A stretch of 64,000 nucleotides of DNA from Stenotrophomonas sp. SAU14A_NAIMI4_8 (GCF_003086695.1 NZ_CP025999.1:3610344-3674343), one strand, 5' to 3'. Positions 22,339-31,510 are shown, counted from the first letter of the stretch. The notes: generated from the letters alone by a model not told the origin. Numbers and translations are program-made.

Positions 22339-22986
22339 ATGACGATTGATTACGCCCACGCCCGCGAACTGATGGTGGAACAGCAGATCCGTCCCTGGGA
22401 CGTGCTGGACATCAAGGTGCTCGACGTCCTGGCCCGCCTGCCGCGCGAGGCCTTCGTCGCCGACGCGCGCCGTGCGCTGGCCTACACCGATGTCGAACTG
22501 CCCATCGGCAACGGCCAGAAGATGATGAAGCCGGTGATCGAAGGCCGCACCCTGCAGGCGCTGGATCTGCAGCCGGGTGATGAAGTGCTGGAGATCGGTA
22601 CCGGCAGCGGTTTCCTGTCGGCCTGCATCGGCGCGCTGGCGCGCGACGTGCTGAGCCTGGAAATCGACCCAGAACTGGCCGCCGCTGCACGCGCGCGCCT
22701 GGACGCTTCCGGCCTGGGCACCAACGTGCGGGTTGAAGTGGCCGATGCCCTGACCTGGCAGACCGACCGCCGCTTCGACGTGATCTGTGTCACTGGCGCA
22801 GTGGACGTGGTGCCGTCACAGTTCGCCTCGTGGCTGCGTCCGGGCGGTCGCCTGTTCGTGATCCACGGCCGTTCGCCGGCCATGGAAGCGCTGCTGGTGA
22901 AGGCCGACGGCAGCACCGAATCGCTGTTCGAGACCGATATCGATTACCTGCGCGGTGCCGCCCCGGCACCCCAGTTCCACCTCTGA
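22339..22986 (+). CDS. pcm: Protein-L-isoaspartate O-methyltransferase-family protein
   Basis: The 215-residue protein from the ATG at 22339 (MTIDYAHARELMVEQQIRPW) has the PCMT pattern: RLPREAFV near the start, QKMMKPVIEGRTLQALDLQP before motif I, then the SAM-binding GDEVLEIGTGSGFLSACIG at about residues 78-96. Family members repair isoaspartyl residues, but many Xanthomonadaceae copies are annotated only at family level. A TTG at 22330 would add three residues. It lies between smeRo and tolC as in the described efflux operon; a functional link to efflux is unknown. Confidence 0.88.
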   Translation: MTIDYAHARELMVEQQIRPWDVLDIKVLDVLARLPREAFVADARRALAYTDVELPIGNGQKMMKPVIEGRTLQALDLQPGDEVLEIGTGSGFLSACIGALARDVLSLEIDPELAAAARARLDASGLGTNVRVEVADALTWQTDRRFDVICVTGAVDVVPSQFASWLRPGGRLFVIHGRSPAMEALLVKADGSTESLFETDIDYLRGAAPAPQFHL

Positions 22987-23002
22987 GTCCAAGGAAGCCG
23001 CA

Positions 23003-24361
23003 ATGATCCGCCGATCCCTCGCTGTTGCGCTGGCCACTGCCCTGCTGCCGTTGTCTGCCCATGCCGCCGACCTGCTGCAGGTCTACGAAATGGCGCGCAA
23101 CGGTGACCCGCAGCTGGCCGCTGCCGAATCGACCCGGCTGTACGACAAGGAAGGCGCCGTGCAGGCACGCGCTGCCCTGCTGCCGCAGATCAACGGCACC
23201 GCCGCGCTGAACCGCACGCGCAGCGAAGCCAATGCCGATGCCAACTCCGGTTCGGTGATGAGCAAGCGCCGCAGCTACACGGTCGATGGCAGCCAGACGC
23301 TGTTCAACTGGACCCAGATCAGCAACCTGCGTTCGCAGCGCGAGCTGAGCAAGGCGGCGGATTTCACCCTCGATTCGGCCAACGACAGCCTGATCGTGCG
23401 CACCTCGGCGGCCTACTTCAACGTGCTGGTGGCGATCGAATCGCTGACCGCCGCACAGACCAATGAAGCGGCCGCGAAGAAGCAGTTCGACTTCGCCGAC
23501 AAGCGCCTGGAAGTGGGCCTGGCGCCGATCACCGACGTGCACGAAGCGCGCGCCCAGTACGACCAGGCGCGCGCCAACACCATCGTTGCGCAGAACACCC
23601 TGGCCGATAACTACCAGGCCCTGACCGAGCTGACCGGCCAGCCGGTGGTGAACCTGCGCGGCCTGCCGGCCGACTTCCGCCCGGAAGTGCCGGCCAACCG
23701 CGGCAACATCGATGAACTGGTGACCCAGGCCAGCGGCCAGAATCCGGCGCTGAAGGCGCAGGAACTGAAGGTCAGCGCCGCCGAAGCCGGCGTGCAGGCG
23801 GCCCGTGGCGGTCACTACCCGACCCTGTCGCTGGGCGGCAGCTGGGGCAAGAGCGCGACCTGGGGCGACAGCACCGGCGCCGGCTCGCTGTCGCCCGATG
23901 CCCGCACCAACAGCATCGGCCTGACCCTGAGCGTGCCGATCTTCTCCGGCGGTGCCACCCAGTCGGGCGTGCGCCAGGCCCTGGCCCAGCGTGATATCGC
24001 CCAGGACACCTACGAACAGCAGAAGCGTGCGCTGGACCGCAACACCCGCAATGCCTACCAGACCCTGGTGCAGGGCATCAGCGAAGTGGAAGCGCGCCGC
24101 CTGGCCGTGGTTTCGGCACAGAGCGCCTACGACGCTTCGCAGGTCGGCCTGGAAGTGGGTACCCGCACGGTGCTGGACGTGATCCAGAACCAGCGCATCC
24201 TGTTCTCGGCGCAGCTGGATTACGCCCAGGCCCGCTACACCTTCCTGCAGAACCGCCTGCTGCTGAGCCAGTCGCTGGGTTCGCTGGACGTGGCCGAGCT
24301 GCAGGACATCAACCGCCTGCTGACCCAGGACGCGGGCAACCCGTCGACCACCACGCGCTGA
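23003..24361 (+). CDS. tolC: TolC-family outer membrane efflux channel
   Basis: The 452-residue protein starts with a signal peptide, RSLAVALATALLPLSAHAAD, at about residues 4-23, then LLQVYEMARNGDPQLAAAES, the typical opening of TolC-type proteins. Two homologous helical repeats of the OEP family follow (LEVGLAPITDVHEARAQYDQ in the first, LEVGTRTVLDVIQNQ in the second). It should act as the outer-membrane duct for SmeOP and other RND or ABC systems. The start has AAGGAAG 7 nt upstream, and a strong terminator follows the stop. Confidence 0.94.
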   Translation: MIRRSLAVALATALLPLSAHAADLLQVYEMARNGDPQLAAAESTRLYDKEGAVQARAALLPQINGTAALNRTRSEANADANSGSVMSKRRSYTVDGSQTLFNWTQISNLRSQRELSKAADFTLDSANDSLIVRTSAAYFNVLVAIESLTAAQTNEAAAKKQFDFADKRLEVGLAPITDVHEARAQYDQARANTIVAQNTLADNYQALTELTGQPVVNLRGLPADFRPEVPANRGNIDELVTQASGQNPALKAQELKVSAAEAGVQAARGGHYPTLSLGGSWGKSATWGDSTGAGSLSPDARTNSIGLTLSVPIFSGGATQSGVRQALAQRDIAQDTYEQQKRALDRNTRNAYQTLVQGISEVEARRLAVVSAQSAYDASQVGLEVGTRTVLDVIQNQRILFSAQLDYAQARYTFLQNRLLLSQSLGSLDVAELQDINRLLTQDAGNPSTTTR

Positions 24362-24385
24362 TTGCAGGCGTTGCTGGCCGCACAG

Positions 24386-24413
24386 AAAAACCACCCTCAC
24401 GGGTGGTTTTTTT
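24386..24413. terminator. Bidirectional rho-independent terminator after tolC
   Basis: AAAAACCACCC and GGGTGGTTTTT form a perfect stem with a TCAC loop. It is followed by a T-run on the plus strand and preceded by an A-run, so it can also serve the converging permease gene. It lies about 25 nt after tolC. Confidence 0.93.
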
Positions 24414-24437
24414 GTGCCCGTGCGACGCTGCTCGCCC

Positions 24438-25649
24438 TTAGAACAGCCGCTGCAGAAGCGGCAGCAGGCACAGCGCGGTGGCCAGCGGCGCACGCACCCG
24501 GGCCGCGCCGGACTGCTTCACCTGGCCCGCACAGACCGCCGCCAGCGCGATCAACGCCAACGGACCCGGCAGGCTGGGCAGCAACCCTTCGGGCAGCCAC
24601 ACCGCCAGCAGCGCCGCCCCGGTGCCCAGCCATGCGATGACTGCGGCGCGCTGTACCCGATGGCGCTCGCCGCTGCCCGGCCAGCGCTGCAGGCACAGCG
24701 TTGTCGCCAGCAGCACCAGTACCACCTGCAGCGCGGCCAGGCCGGCTGCACCGGCGGCCGGCAGCAGCGGCAGCAGCCATTGCAGCTGCGTGACCCCCTG
24801 CAGGGCCACCGACAGCGGCCGTGTGCTGGCCAATGCCGGGAACGCCACCAGCCCCGACTGCAGCGCCGCCAGCACCATCAGCCACAGCATGCCCGCCGGC
24901 ACCGCCACGCCAACGGCCAGGACCAGTTGCCGCCGCGGCCGGGTGACCAGCGGAGCCAGCACCAGCAGCAGGCCCGTGCTGGCAAACACCGCCAGCAGCG
25001 GCACACTGGCGGCGACCACCCCACCCATACCGAAGCGGTACGGGGCCACCGCGCTGGGCAACCACGGAATCCAGTGGGCGTAATGCACATGGCGCGCGGC
25101 CAGGACCAGCAGCAGCGCACCAATGCCAAACTTGAGGGTCAACAGCGCACAGGCCAGCAGCACCGCGCGGCGCGGCCGCAGCAGCGCCATCGCCGCAGTG
25201 GCCAGCACCAGCACGGCGGCGACCACCTGCACGGGCAGCCACTGCCGCGGCTCCACGCCCATCGTGGCCGCGACCGCGTAGAGATGGCGCGCACCGGACT
25301 GCGCAGCACCGGCCACAGTGGCGGTCAGTTCCAGCACCAGGGCCAGCAGCAGCAGATCGGCCACGCGCTGGCCCCAGGCCGCCCGCAGCAGATCGTGCAG
25401 ACCGCTGCCATCGGGTTGCGCACGCAGCGCATCACGCAGGCTGCACAGCACCAGCCACGCGCCCAGCGCTGCCAGCAACAGGCTGAGCACGATTGCCGGG
25501 CCGGCCTGCGCTGCGGTGTGCTGGCCCACCAGCGCCACCACGCTGCCGCCCACCAGCAGCGCCAGCGCAAGCACCAGTAGATGATCCGTGCCCAGTACAG
25601 CGCCGGTTCGCACGCCGCCCCGCGCGGTGCTGCCGCCATCGACGTTCAT
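24438..25649 (-). CDS. APC-type amino acid permease-like membrane protein
   Basis: The 403-residue chain from the ATG at 25649 (MNVDGGSTARGG) is almost wholly hydrophobic, with roughly 11-12 predicted helices separated by short basic loops such as LLRPRRAVL and VTRPRRQLVL. The topology and length are those of the amino acid/polyamine/organocation superfamily. The first helix lacks the usual Gly-rich GxGIF-like motif; here LVGGSVVALVGQHTA takes its place, so the assignment is by overall form. It converges on tolC and shares its terminator. The substrate is unknown. The 204 nt upstream, towards waaA, contain no evident gene. Confidence 0.5.
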   Translation of the reverse strand: MNVDGGSTARGGVRTGAVLGTDHLLVLALALLVGGSVVALVGQHTAAQAGPAIVLSLLLAALGAWLVLCSLRDALRAQPDGSGLHDLLRAAWGQRVADLLLLALVLELTATVAGAAQSGARHLYAVAATMGVEPRQWLPVQVVAAVLVLATAAMALLRPRRAVLLACALLTLKFGIGALLLVLAARHVHYAHWIPWLPSAVAPYRFGMGGVVAASVPLLAVFASTGLLLVLAPLVTRPRRQLVLAVGVAVPAGMLWLMVLAALQSGLVAFPALASTRPLSVALQGVTQLQWLLPLLPAAGAAGLAALQVVLVLLATTLCLQRWPGSGERHRVQRAAVIAWLGTGAALLAVWLPEGLLPSLPGPLALIALAAVCAGQVKQSGAARVRAPLATALCLLPLLQRLF

Positions 25650-25853
25650 TGAAAGCTTCCTTGATGCCGACCAAGCGTGGTCGACAGCAGGCTGGCAGCG
25701 GCGACGACGCGGCGGTATCGGGAAACGGCGCGCAAGCACCGCGCTGTGATGGAAGGCACGCGCACGGCCGCGCAGGCAGGCCAGCTACGACACCGCCTCG
25801 GCCATCAAGCAGGCTTTATGCGGCTGTTTGCGTCAGCACACCGCCGAGCCGGG

Positions 25854-27152
25854 TCAGTCGCGCGGCGGCGGCAGGTGCGGTTCCACCAGCGCCACGGTGC
25901 GCTGCAGCGCGCCGCGACCGTTGCTGACCAGCGTGCAGCCGGCGTGCGCCATGTCTTCGCGGGCCTGCGGATCCTGCAGCAGGTGCTGCAGATGGTCGCC
26001 CACGGCCTGCACGTCGTCGCCGATCAGCAGTGCACCGGCCTCGCGCATGCGCCGCGAGATTTCCGCGAAGTTGTGCAGGTGCGGGCCGGTAACGGCGGCC
26101 GTGCCCAATGCCGCCGGCTCCAGCAGGTTGTGGCCGCCGATGGCCTGCAGGCTGCCGCCGACGAAGGCCACCTGGGCGCAGCCGTAGAACGGCATCAGCT
26201 CACCCAGGGTGTCGATCACGAACACGTCGGTATCGGCCTGCGGCCACTGCTGCGCACGCCGGGTGGCCACGCGCCAGCCCTGCTCGCGCGCCAGCGATTC
26301 CACCTTCGGGAAGCGCTCGGGGTGCCGCGGCGCCCACAGCAGCAGCAGGTCCGGATGCTGCTGGCGCAGCCGCCGGTGCAGGTCGATCACCGCCTGTTCC
26401 TCGCCCTCATGGGTACTGGCGGCGATCCACACCGGCCGCTGGGCCGGAACCTGCTGGTGGAACTGGGCGATGAAGGGCTGCACTTCCGGGGTGGCAATGT
26501 CGAACTTCAGGTTGCCCAGTGCCTGCACCTGTTCCGGCGCGGCGCCCAGCTGCACGAAGCGCGCGGCATCATCCTGCGATTGCGCGGCCACGCAGGTCAC
26601 GGTGCGCAGGGCACGGCGGATCAGCGCGGCCAGCACGCGGTAGCCGCGCAGCGAACGCGCCGACAGGCGTGCGTTGAGGATGTACACGGGAATGCGGCGG
26701 TCACGGCACCCGAACAGCATGTTCGGCCACAGCTCGGTTTCCAGGATCAGCGCCAGGCTGGGCTGGAAGTGGCCGAGGAAGCGGTTGACGCTGCCGGGCA
26801 CGTCGTACGGCAGGTAAACGTGATCCAGCGCATCGCCCCACAGCGCGCGCACGCGCTCGGAGCCCGTAGGCGTGATCGTGGTGATGACCCAGCGGATGTC
26901 CGGGCGCTGCTGGCGCAGCGCGTTCACCAGCGGCGCGGCCGCGTTGACTTCGCCCACCGATACCGCGTGCAGCCAGACCCGGGGTTGGCCGGTCGGCTGC
27001 GGGTAGGAGGCATAGCGTTCATCCCAGCGCCGGAAGTATTCGCGGACCCGGAAGCCCCGCCACACCAGGTGGTACACGGTGATCGGCAGCAGGATGTAGA
27101 GCACGGCCGAATACAGGCCGCGCAGGATCCATTCGACAGGGTCTTTGCGCAT
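25854..27152 (-). CDS. waaA: 3-Deoxy-D-manno-octulosonic acid (Kdo) transferase
   Basis: WaaA (KdtA) adds Kdo to the lipid A precursor at the inner leaflet of the inner membrane. The 432-residue protein has an N-terminal membrane anchor (GLYSAVLYILLPITVYHLVW), the family motif WLHAVSVGEVNAAAPLV with the catalytic glutamate, LILETELWPNML, and the C-terminal VFVIDTLGELMPFYG and GGHNLLEPAALG segments typical of GT30 enzymes. The start ATG at 27152 follows a TATCCT hexamer by 6 nt, so the mRNA may be leaderless. It is divergent from an LpxL-type acyltransferase, and both serve lipid A synthesis. Confidence 0.95.
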   Translation of the reverse strand: MRKDPVEWILRGLYSAVLYILLPITVYHLVWRGFRVREYFRRWDERYASYPQPTGQPRVWLHAVSVGEVNAAAPLVNALRQQRPDIRWVITTITPTGSERVRALWGDALDHVYLPYDVPGSVNRFLGHFQPSLALILETELWPNMLFGCRDRRIPVYILNARLSARSLRGYRVLAALIRRALRTVTCVAAQSQDDAARFVQLGAAPEQVQALGNLKFDIATPEVQPFIAQFHQQVPAQRPVWIAASTHEGEEQAVIDLHRRLRQQHPDLLLLWAPRHPERFPKVESLAREQGWRVATRRAQQWPQADTDVFVIDTLGELMPFYGCAQVAFVGGSLQAIGGHNLLEPAALGTAAVTGPHLHNFAEISRRMREAGALLIGDDVQAVGDHLQHLLQDPQAREDMAHAGCTLVSNGRGALQRTVALVEPHLPPPRD

Positions 27153-27200
27153 GCGGCAAGGATACGGGACGCCCCCGGGAAAGACACGCGGCGGGGTTGG

Positions 27201-27212
27201 TAGAATGGCGGC
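27201..27212 (+). promoter_or_regulatory. -10 hexamer six bases before the acyltransferase start (probable leaderless mRNA)
   Basis: TAGAAT at 27201-27206 is followed by six bases and then the ATG at 27213. With normal spacing, transcription would start at or within a base of the A of the start codon. No ribosome binding site is present. The same spacing recurs at several other genes in this window. Confidence 0.55.
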
Positions 27213-28130
27213 ATGTCCGATGCCTCTACCGCCATCCGCCCGTCCCTGGCCGATCCCCGCAACTGGCCGATGTTCGCGGCGATGTTTGCCGCATTCGGCA
27301 TTGCCCGCCTGCCGTGGTTCCTGCAGCGCGCGCTGGGGCGCGGGGTTGGCTGGATCACCTGGCGCCTGCTCGGCAGCCGCCGCCGTGCCGCCGAGGTGAA
27401 CCTGAAGCTGTGCTTCCCGGAAAAGGACGAGGCCTGGCGCAACCGCCTGGTGCGCGACAGCTTCGACGCGCTGGGCGTGGGCATCTTCGAATGTGCGCGC
27501 TCCTGGTGGGGCAGCATCGACAGCATCCGCCCGCAGGTGCAGATCGAAGGCCTGGAACACCTGAAGCAGATGCAGGCCGAAGGCCGTGGCGTGCTGCTGG
27601 TGTCGGGCCACTTCATGACCCTGGAAATGTGTGGGCGCCTGCTGTGCGACCACGTGGACCTGTCGGGCATGTACCGCAAGCACAAGAACCCGGTGTACGA
27701 ATGGGCGGTGAAGTTCGGCCGCCTGCGCTATGCCAAGGCGATGTATGCCAACGAGGACATCCGTGCCACCGTGCGTCATCTGAAGAAGGGCGGCTTCCTG
27801 TGGTATGCCCCCGACCAGGACATGCGCGGCAAGGACACCGTGTTCGTGCCGTTCTTCGGCCATACCGCGGCCACCATCACCGCCACCCACCAGTTTGCGC
27901 GCATGACCGGCTGCGCGGTCATCCCCTACTTCCACCGTCGCGAAGGCGGAAAGTATTTCCTGAAGATCGGCGCGCCGCTGGAGAACTTCCCCAGTGAAGA
28001 CGTGGAAGCCGATACCACGCGGGTGAACCAGGCCATCGAACAGATGGTGCGCGAAGCCCCCGACCAGTACCTGTGGATCCACCGCCGGTTCAAGCGCCAG
28101 CCCGGCGGCCGCAGCGATTTTTACAAATAA
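27213..28130 (+). CDS. lpxL: Lipid A biosynthesis acyltransferase (LpxL/HtrB family)
   Basis: These inner-membrane enzymes transfer an acyl chain from acyl-ACP to Kdo2-lipid IVA. The 305-residue protein has an N-terminal hydrophobic anchor and the catalytic HX4E motif SGHFMTLE with His133 and Glu138. The later segments WYAPDQDMRGKDTVFVPFFG and TGCAVIPYFHRREG belong to the family. LpxL and LpxM cannot be told apart by eye, so the symbol is tentative. It is divergent from waaA with only 60 nt between starts. Its mRNA is probably leaderless. Confidence 0.88.
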   Translation: MSDASTAIRPSLADPRNWPMFAAMFAAFGIARLPWFLQRALGRGVGWITWRLLGSRRRAAEVNLKLCFPEKDEAWRNRLVRDSFDALGVGIFECARSWWGSIDSIRPQVQIEGLEHLKQMQAEGRGVLLVSGHFMTLEMCGRLLCDHVDLSGMYRKHKNPVYEWAVKFGRLRYAKAMYANEDIRATVRHLKKGGFLWYAPDQDMRGKDTVFVPFFGHTAATITATHQFARMTGCAVIPYFHRREGGKYFLKIGAPLENFPSEDVEADTTRVNQAIEQMVREAPDQYLWIHRRFKRQPGGRSDFYK

Positions 28131-28144
28131 CCGGGGAATGCTGC

Positions 28145-28239
28145 ATCCACGCATGGCGTGGATCTACGGGCATCGGCGGGAATGCTGCATCCACGCGTGG
28201 CGTGGAATGAGGTGCAGTAGATCCACGCCATGCGTGGAT
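28145..28239. repeat. Three SMAG elements flanking the RAYT gene on its 3' side
   Basis: A minus-oriented copy at 28145-28167, a degenerate one at 28188-28206 and a plus-oriented copy at 28217-28239 carry the same ATCCACGC/GCGTGGAT arms as the leuB-downstream array. They lie between the acyltransferase stop and the end of the RAYT gene. Confidence 0.85.
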
Positions 28240-28262
28240 GATTTCCGCGCGACGCCACCGGA

Positions 28263-28712
28263 TTACAACGGCCAACGGCACCATGCGTGAGCGTACTCCC
28301 CCACCTCGCACGCCAAGCCTGCACGGACCGGGTTGGCCAGGATGTACATGGCCTTCTCGTGAAGTGACTCATCGCTGCGCACCGCGTGGTCGTGGTAGCC
28401 GTGCTGCCATAGCGCACCGCGCCGGCCCAGCTGCTGGTTCAACAGGCGGCTGCTGCGGGATTTAAGCAGGGACATGCACTCGGCCAGGGTGCCCTTCTGC
28501 AGCTCCATCAACCAATGCACGTGGTCGGGCATCACCACCCAGGCCAGGCTGTGGCTGATGCCGACGCGCTCCACGAAGCGCAGTGCATCGACCAGGACCG
28601 CCACGTTGGCAGCGTCGGCGAACAAGGGTTCACGGCGCACGGTGACCGTGGTCAGAACGTACACGTTGCCGGTGCGGGAGTAACGGCCGTAGCGGAGTCT
28701 GGGGCTGGCCAT
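28263..28712 (-). CDS. REP-associated tyrosine transposase (RAYT, Y1/HUH type)
   Basis: The 149-residue protein has the IS200/Y1 transposase features: an HUH motif in VVMPDHVHWLM (His64 and His66), the catalytic tyrosine in EKAMYILANPVRAG (about Tyr123), and the RAYT-specific WQHGYHDHAVR segment. RAYTs are single-copy domesticated relatives of IS200 transposases, linked to spread of REP elements. It is flanked on both sides by SMAG copies in opposite orientation (28217-28239 and 28784-28806). I start it at the ATG at 28712; an upstream ATG at 28793 lies inside the SMAG stem. The frame is intact, so it may be active. Confidence 0.9.
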   Translation of the reverse strand: MASPRLRYGRYSRTGNVYVLTTVTVRREPLFADAANVAVLVDALRFVERVGISHSLAWVVMPDHVHWLMELQKGTLAECMSLLKSRSSRLLNQQLGRRGALWQHGYHDHAVRSDESLHEKAMYILANPVRAGLACEVGEYAHAWCRWPL

Positions 28713-28783
28713 GACCACAGCCTGCGCTGCCGAGGTCAGCAGGGGTATTGGGGAGTTGCCCGAGGTTGGGTCGGGAAAGCGCC

Positions 28784-28806
28784 ATCCACGCATGGCGTGG
28801 ATCTAC
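28784..28806 (-). repeat. SMAG element on the 5' side of the RAYT gene
   Basis: Arms ATCCACGC and GCGTGGAT around ATG, ending CTAC (reverse of GTAG). It has the same arms as the copies at 28145-28239. Confidence 0.88.
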
Positions 28807-28829
28807 CTGCGCGTGGGGTGGGTGGGCGA

Positions 28830-30161
28830 TTACATCGCGTTGGGCGGATCGTCCGGTTCACGCGCCAGCAGCGTGCCGACGAACAGCGCCGCCAGCAGCA
28901 CGGTAACCCCGCCCCAGAAGGTGGAATAGACCGCCAGGTGGGTGTTCAAGGGAAACACGGTGACGGCCAGGGCCAGCATGGCCGGGCGCGCGCGCTCACG
29001 CGCGGCGGCCGGGGCGAAGCGCCAGGCGCGCCATGCCTGGGCCACGGCCGCCAGCCACAGCAGCAGGCCCAGCACGCCGGTTTCGGCGAGGATTTCCAGC
29101 ACGATCTGATGGGCGTGCAGGGCCGGCTCGGCGCCCCATACGGCGGGTGCCTGCTCGTGCACGCACGCGGGATAGGCATCGCGGAAACCGCGCGCGCCCA
29201 CGCCGTTGATCGGGTGTTCTTCGATCATGCACGCCGCCGCCGACCAGATGCGCGCGCGGCCGGACAGCGCCTGGTCCACACCATCGTCGGCGCCATCCCA
29301 GGCCATGGCGGTGCGCGCCACGCGCTCGCGCAGCTGCGGCACGCTGGCGGTCAACGCGGCCGCGCCCAGCAGGCCGGCCAGCGACAACAGCAGCAGGCGC
29401 TTCCAACCGAACTGGCGCAGGCCGCTGTACACCAGCACCAGGCCAAAGGTGACCCAGGACGCGCGCGAGCCCGCCAGCAGCAGCACGACGCCCAGCGCGG
29501 CCGCGCCCAGCAGCCAGCCGGCATGGCCGAAACGGCGGGCCAGTGGCAGCAGCAGGAACGGTGACAGGCTGGCCAGCACCTGGCCGAACTTCAGGTTGCA
29601 CGGCCCCAGCGCACCACTCAGACGGTCGGCCAGCACGACTTCATCGGCCGGGCACAGGCCGTGCCCGCTGACCACATGCTTCAACTGGTCCAGCGACCAG
29701 AACCACGGACTGCTGCCGGCCAGCGCCTGCACCAGCGCATCCACGGTCCACAGCCCGGTGATGAGCGCCAGCCCACCCAGCGTCAGCCGACGCCGCTGCG
29801 GGGTGGCCACGGCAATGGCCACCAGCCACATGAAAGGCAGATAGCGCAGGCCGGCGGCGGCCTTGGTCCAGGCCGCCGACGGATCGATGGCATCCAGCGC
29901 CGAGAACGCCTGCGGCAGCCAATAGCCCAGGAACAGGATGGAGGTCAGAGCCCACGCGGCAGGGCTGAGCAGATGCGGCCGGTGCTGCAGCCGGCGCAGC
30001 ACCATGCGCGCGGCGGCGTACAGCGCACCCAGGCCGAGCACGGTTTCGGCGATGCCCGGCAGCGGCCACAGCGCCACGTAGGCCAGCACCCACCACGGCG
30101 CCCAGCGCCCGGCGCGATCGTCGCGCAGGGCCGGCGTGGGGTCAGCCGGCAAGGTCGGCAT
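28830..30161 (-). CDS. O-antigen ligase/polymerase-like membrane protein
   Basis: The 443-residue protein has about ten hydrophobic segments and one long hydrophilic periplasmic loop before the last helices. That loop contains SGRARIWSAAACMIEEHPING and GVGARGFRDAYP, which correspond to the Wzy_C/WaaL O-antigen ligase signature, and it ends in HAHQIVLEILAETGVLGLLL with the conserved His. A role in joining O-antigen or a related polymer to the lipid A core, or in polymerisation, follows from the family and from neighbouring lipid A and glycosyltransferase genes. Its start overlaps the preceding glycosyltransferase gene by 20 nt, so the two form one transcription unit. Confidence 0.82.
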   Translation of the reverse strand: MPTLPADPTPALRDDRAGRWAPWWVLAYVALWPLPGIAETVLGLGALYAAARMVLRRLQHRPHLLSPAAWALTSILFLGYWLPQAFSALDAIDPSAAWTKAAAGLRYLPFMWLVAIAVATPQRRRLTLGGLALITGLWTVDALVQALAGSSPWFWSLDQLKHVVSGHGLCPADEVVLADRLSGALGPCNLKFGQVLASLSPFLLLPLARRFGHAGWLLGAAALGVVLLLAGSRASWVTFGLVLVYSGLRQFGWKRLLLLSLAGLLGAAALTASVPQLRERVARTAMAWDGADDGVDQALSGRARIWSAAACMIEEHPINGVGARGFRDAYPACVHEQAPAVWGAEPALHAHQIVLEILAETGVLGLLLWLAAVAQAWRAWRFAPAAARERARPAMLALAVTVFPLNTHLAVYSTFWGGVTVLLAALFVGTLLAREPDDPPNAM

Positions 30162-31257
30162 AGAGGCGAAGGGTGTCACGCTGCATGGCCTGCAGGGTAA
30201 ACGGGATCCGCCCCGGCAACGACGGCGGTTGTGCCAGCAGGTCCAGCGCGCGTTCACGCAGGGCCTGCGCATCGCCCAGCGGCACCGCGCCCGACGGCTG
30301 CAGCTGCTGCAGCAGTTCGCCTACGCCGCCGTGGTTCCAGCCCAGTACCGGGCGGCCGACCGACAGGGCCTCGACCACGGTGCGGCCGAACGCTTCGGGC
30401 TTGTCCGACAACTGCAGCACCAGATCGCTGGCGGCGTAGGCCTGGGCGATGCGCGCGGTGGGCACGCTGATGTGCACGGCCTCGGCAATACCCAGTGCGG
30501 CCGCCTGCGCGCGCAGACCGGCGACATAGGTTTCGCGGCCGGGCTCATCGGTGCCCAGCATCCACAACTGCGCCGGCACGCCGGCGGCACGCAGGTCGGC
30601 CAGCAACTGCAGCGCGTGCGCATGGCCTTTCAGCCGCGTACCGCGCCCCGGCAGCAGCAGCAGCGGGCCGTCCACCTGCGCCAGCCACGGGTAATCGGCC
30701 GCCAGGGCCAGGCGTGGGCGACGATCGGCACGTGCCACGCGCGGGAACTGGCCCACGTCCACGCCGCGCGGAATCACCTGCAGGCGCGCGTCGGGAACCG
30801 TCGGGTAATGGGTGTGCACATACTCGCGCACGGTATTGGACACGCAGATCACGCGTTCGCCGCTGGTCATCACCGCGCTGTAGCGGCTGGGCGAATTCAG
30901 GCCATGCACGGTGGTGACCCAGCGCGGGCGCTGCGCGGCCGGCAATGCACGGATCGCGTACAGGCCCAGCCAGGCCGGCAGGCGCGAGCGCGCATGCACG
31001 ATGTCCGCGCCCACTTCGGCGAACAGGCGGCGCAGGGTCGGCATGTGGCGCAGGGTCAGCAGCGATTTGCGGCCGATATCCAGCGTGAGGTGCTCGGCAC
31101 CGCTGTCCAGCAGCGGCTGCACCAGGCGCCCGCCGGCGGACACCACCAGCGCACGGTGGCCGGCCGCCACCAGGGCGGCGGCGATTTCAAGGGTGGAACG
31201 CTCGACGCCGCCGGAGTGCAGCGCCGGCAGCAACTGCACCACGGTCAATCGGCGCAT
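30142..31257 (-). CDS. Glycosyltransferase, GT4 family
   Basis: The 371-residue cytoplasmic protein has two Rossmann halves. The acceptor side begins VVQLLPALHSGGVERSTLEI. The donor side carries the GT4 signature DKPEAFGRTVVEALSVGRPV, whose glutamates hold the nucleotide sugar, followed by GWNHGGVGELL. It overlaps the O-antigen-ligase-like gene. A role in lipopolysaccharide core or another envelope polysaccharide is likely; the sugar cannot be read from the sequence. Confidence 0.88.
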   Translation of the reverse strand: MRRLTVVQLLPALHSGGVERSTLEIAAALVAAGHRALVVSAGGRLVQPLLDSGAEHLTLDIGRKSLLTLRHMPTLRRLFAEVGADIVHARSRLPAWLGLYAIRALPAAQRPRWVTTVHGLNSPSRYSAVMTSGERVICVSNTVREYVHTHYPTVPDARLQVIPRGVDVGQFPRVARADRRPRLALAADYPWLAQVDGPLLLLPGRGTRLKGHAHALQLLADLRAAGVPAQLWMLGTDEPGRETYVAGLRAQAAALGIAEAVHISVPTARIAQAYAASDLVLQLSDKPEAFGRTVVEALSVGRPVLGWNHGGVGELLQQLQPSGAVPLGDAQALRERALDLLAQPPSLPGRIPFTLQAMQRDTLRLYADLAG

Positions 31258-31272
31258 CGAACGGCCGCCCGA

Positions 31273-31470
31273 TCAGTCGGCCAGCACGAAGGTGGAGCCG
31301 CAGTACGGGCACTGCGCTTCACCGTTGGGCTCGTCTTCGATCGGCAGGTACACGCGCGGGTGCGAGTTCCACAGCGCCATTTCCGGGGTCGGGCAGCTCA
31401 GCGGCAGGTCGGCGCGGTGCACGGTGTAGCGCTTTTCGGCGTTGGCGGGCGCAGTGGCGGTATGGCTCAT
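31273..31470 (-). CDS. Small zinc-finger protein (zf-CHCC type)
   Basis: The 65-residue protein (ATG at 31470) has the pattern VHRADLPLSCPTPEMALWNSHPRVYLPI and a final ECQCPYCGST-like QCPYCGSTFVLAD. The conserved Cys, His and CxxC fit the zf-CHCC family, related to the mitochondrial complex I protein NDUFS6. The function in bacteria is not established. It ends 15 nt before the glycosyltransferase and probably leads that operon. A TAGAAT hexamer 35 nt upstream (31505-31510, minus strand) is a candidate promoter. Confidence 0.8.
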   Translation of the reverse strand: MSHTATAPANAEKRYTVHRADLPLSCPTPEMALWNSHPRVYLPIEDEPNGEAQCPYCGSTFVLAD

Positions 31471-31510
31471 GGCGGGTGTCGATGAACGGATTGCGAGGGC
31501 TGGGATTCTA

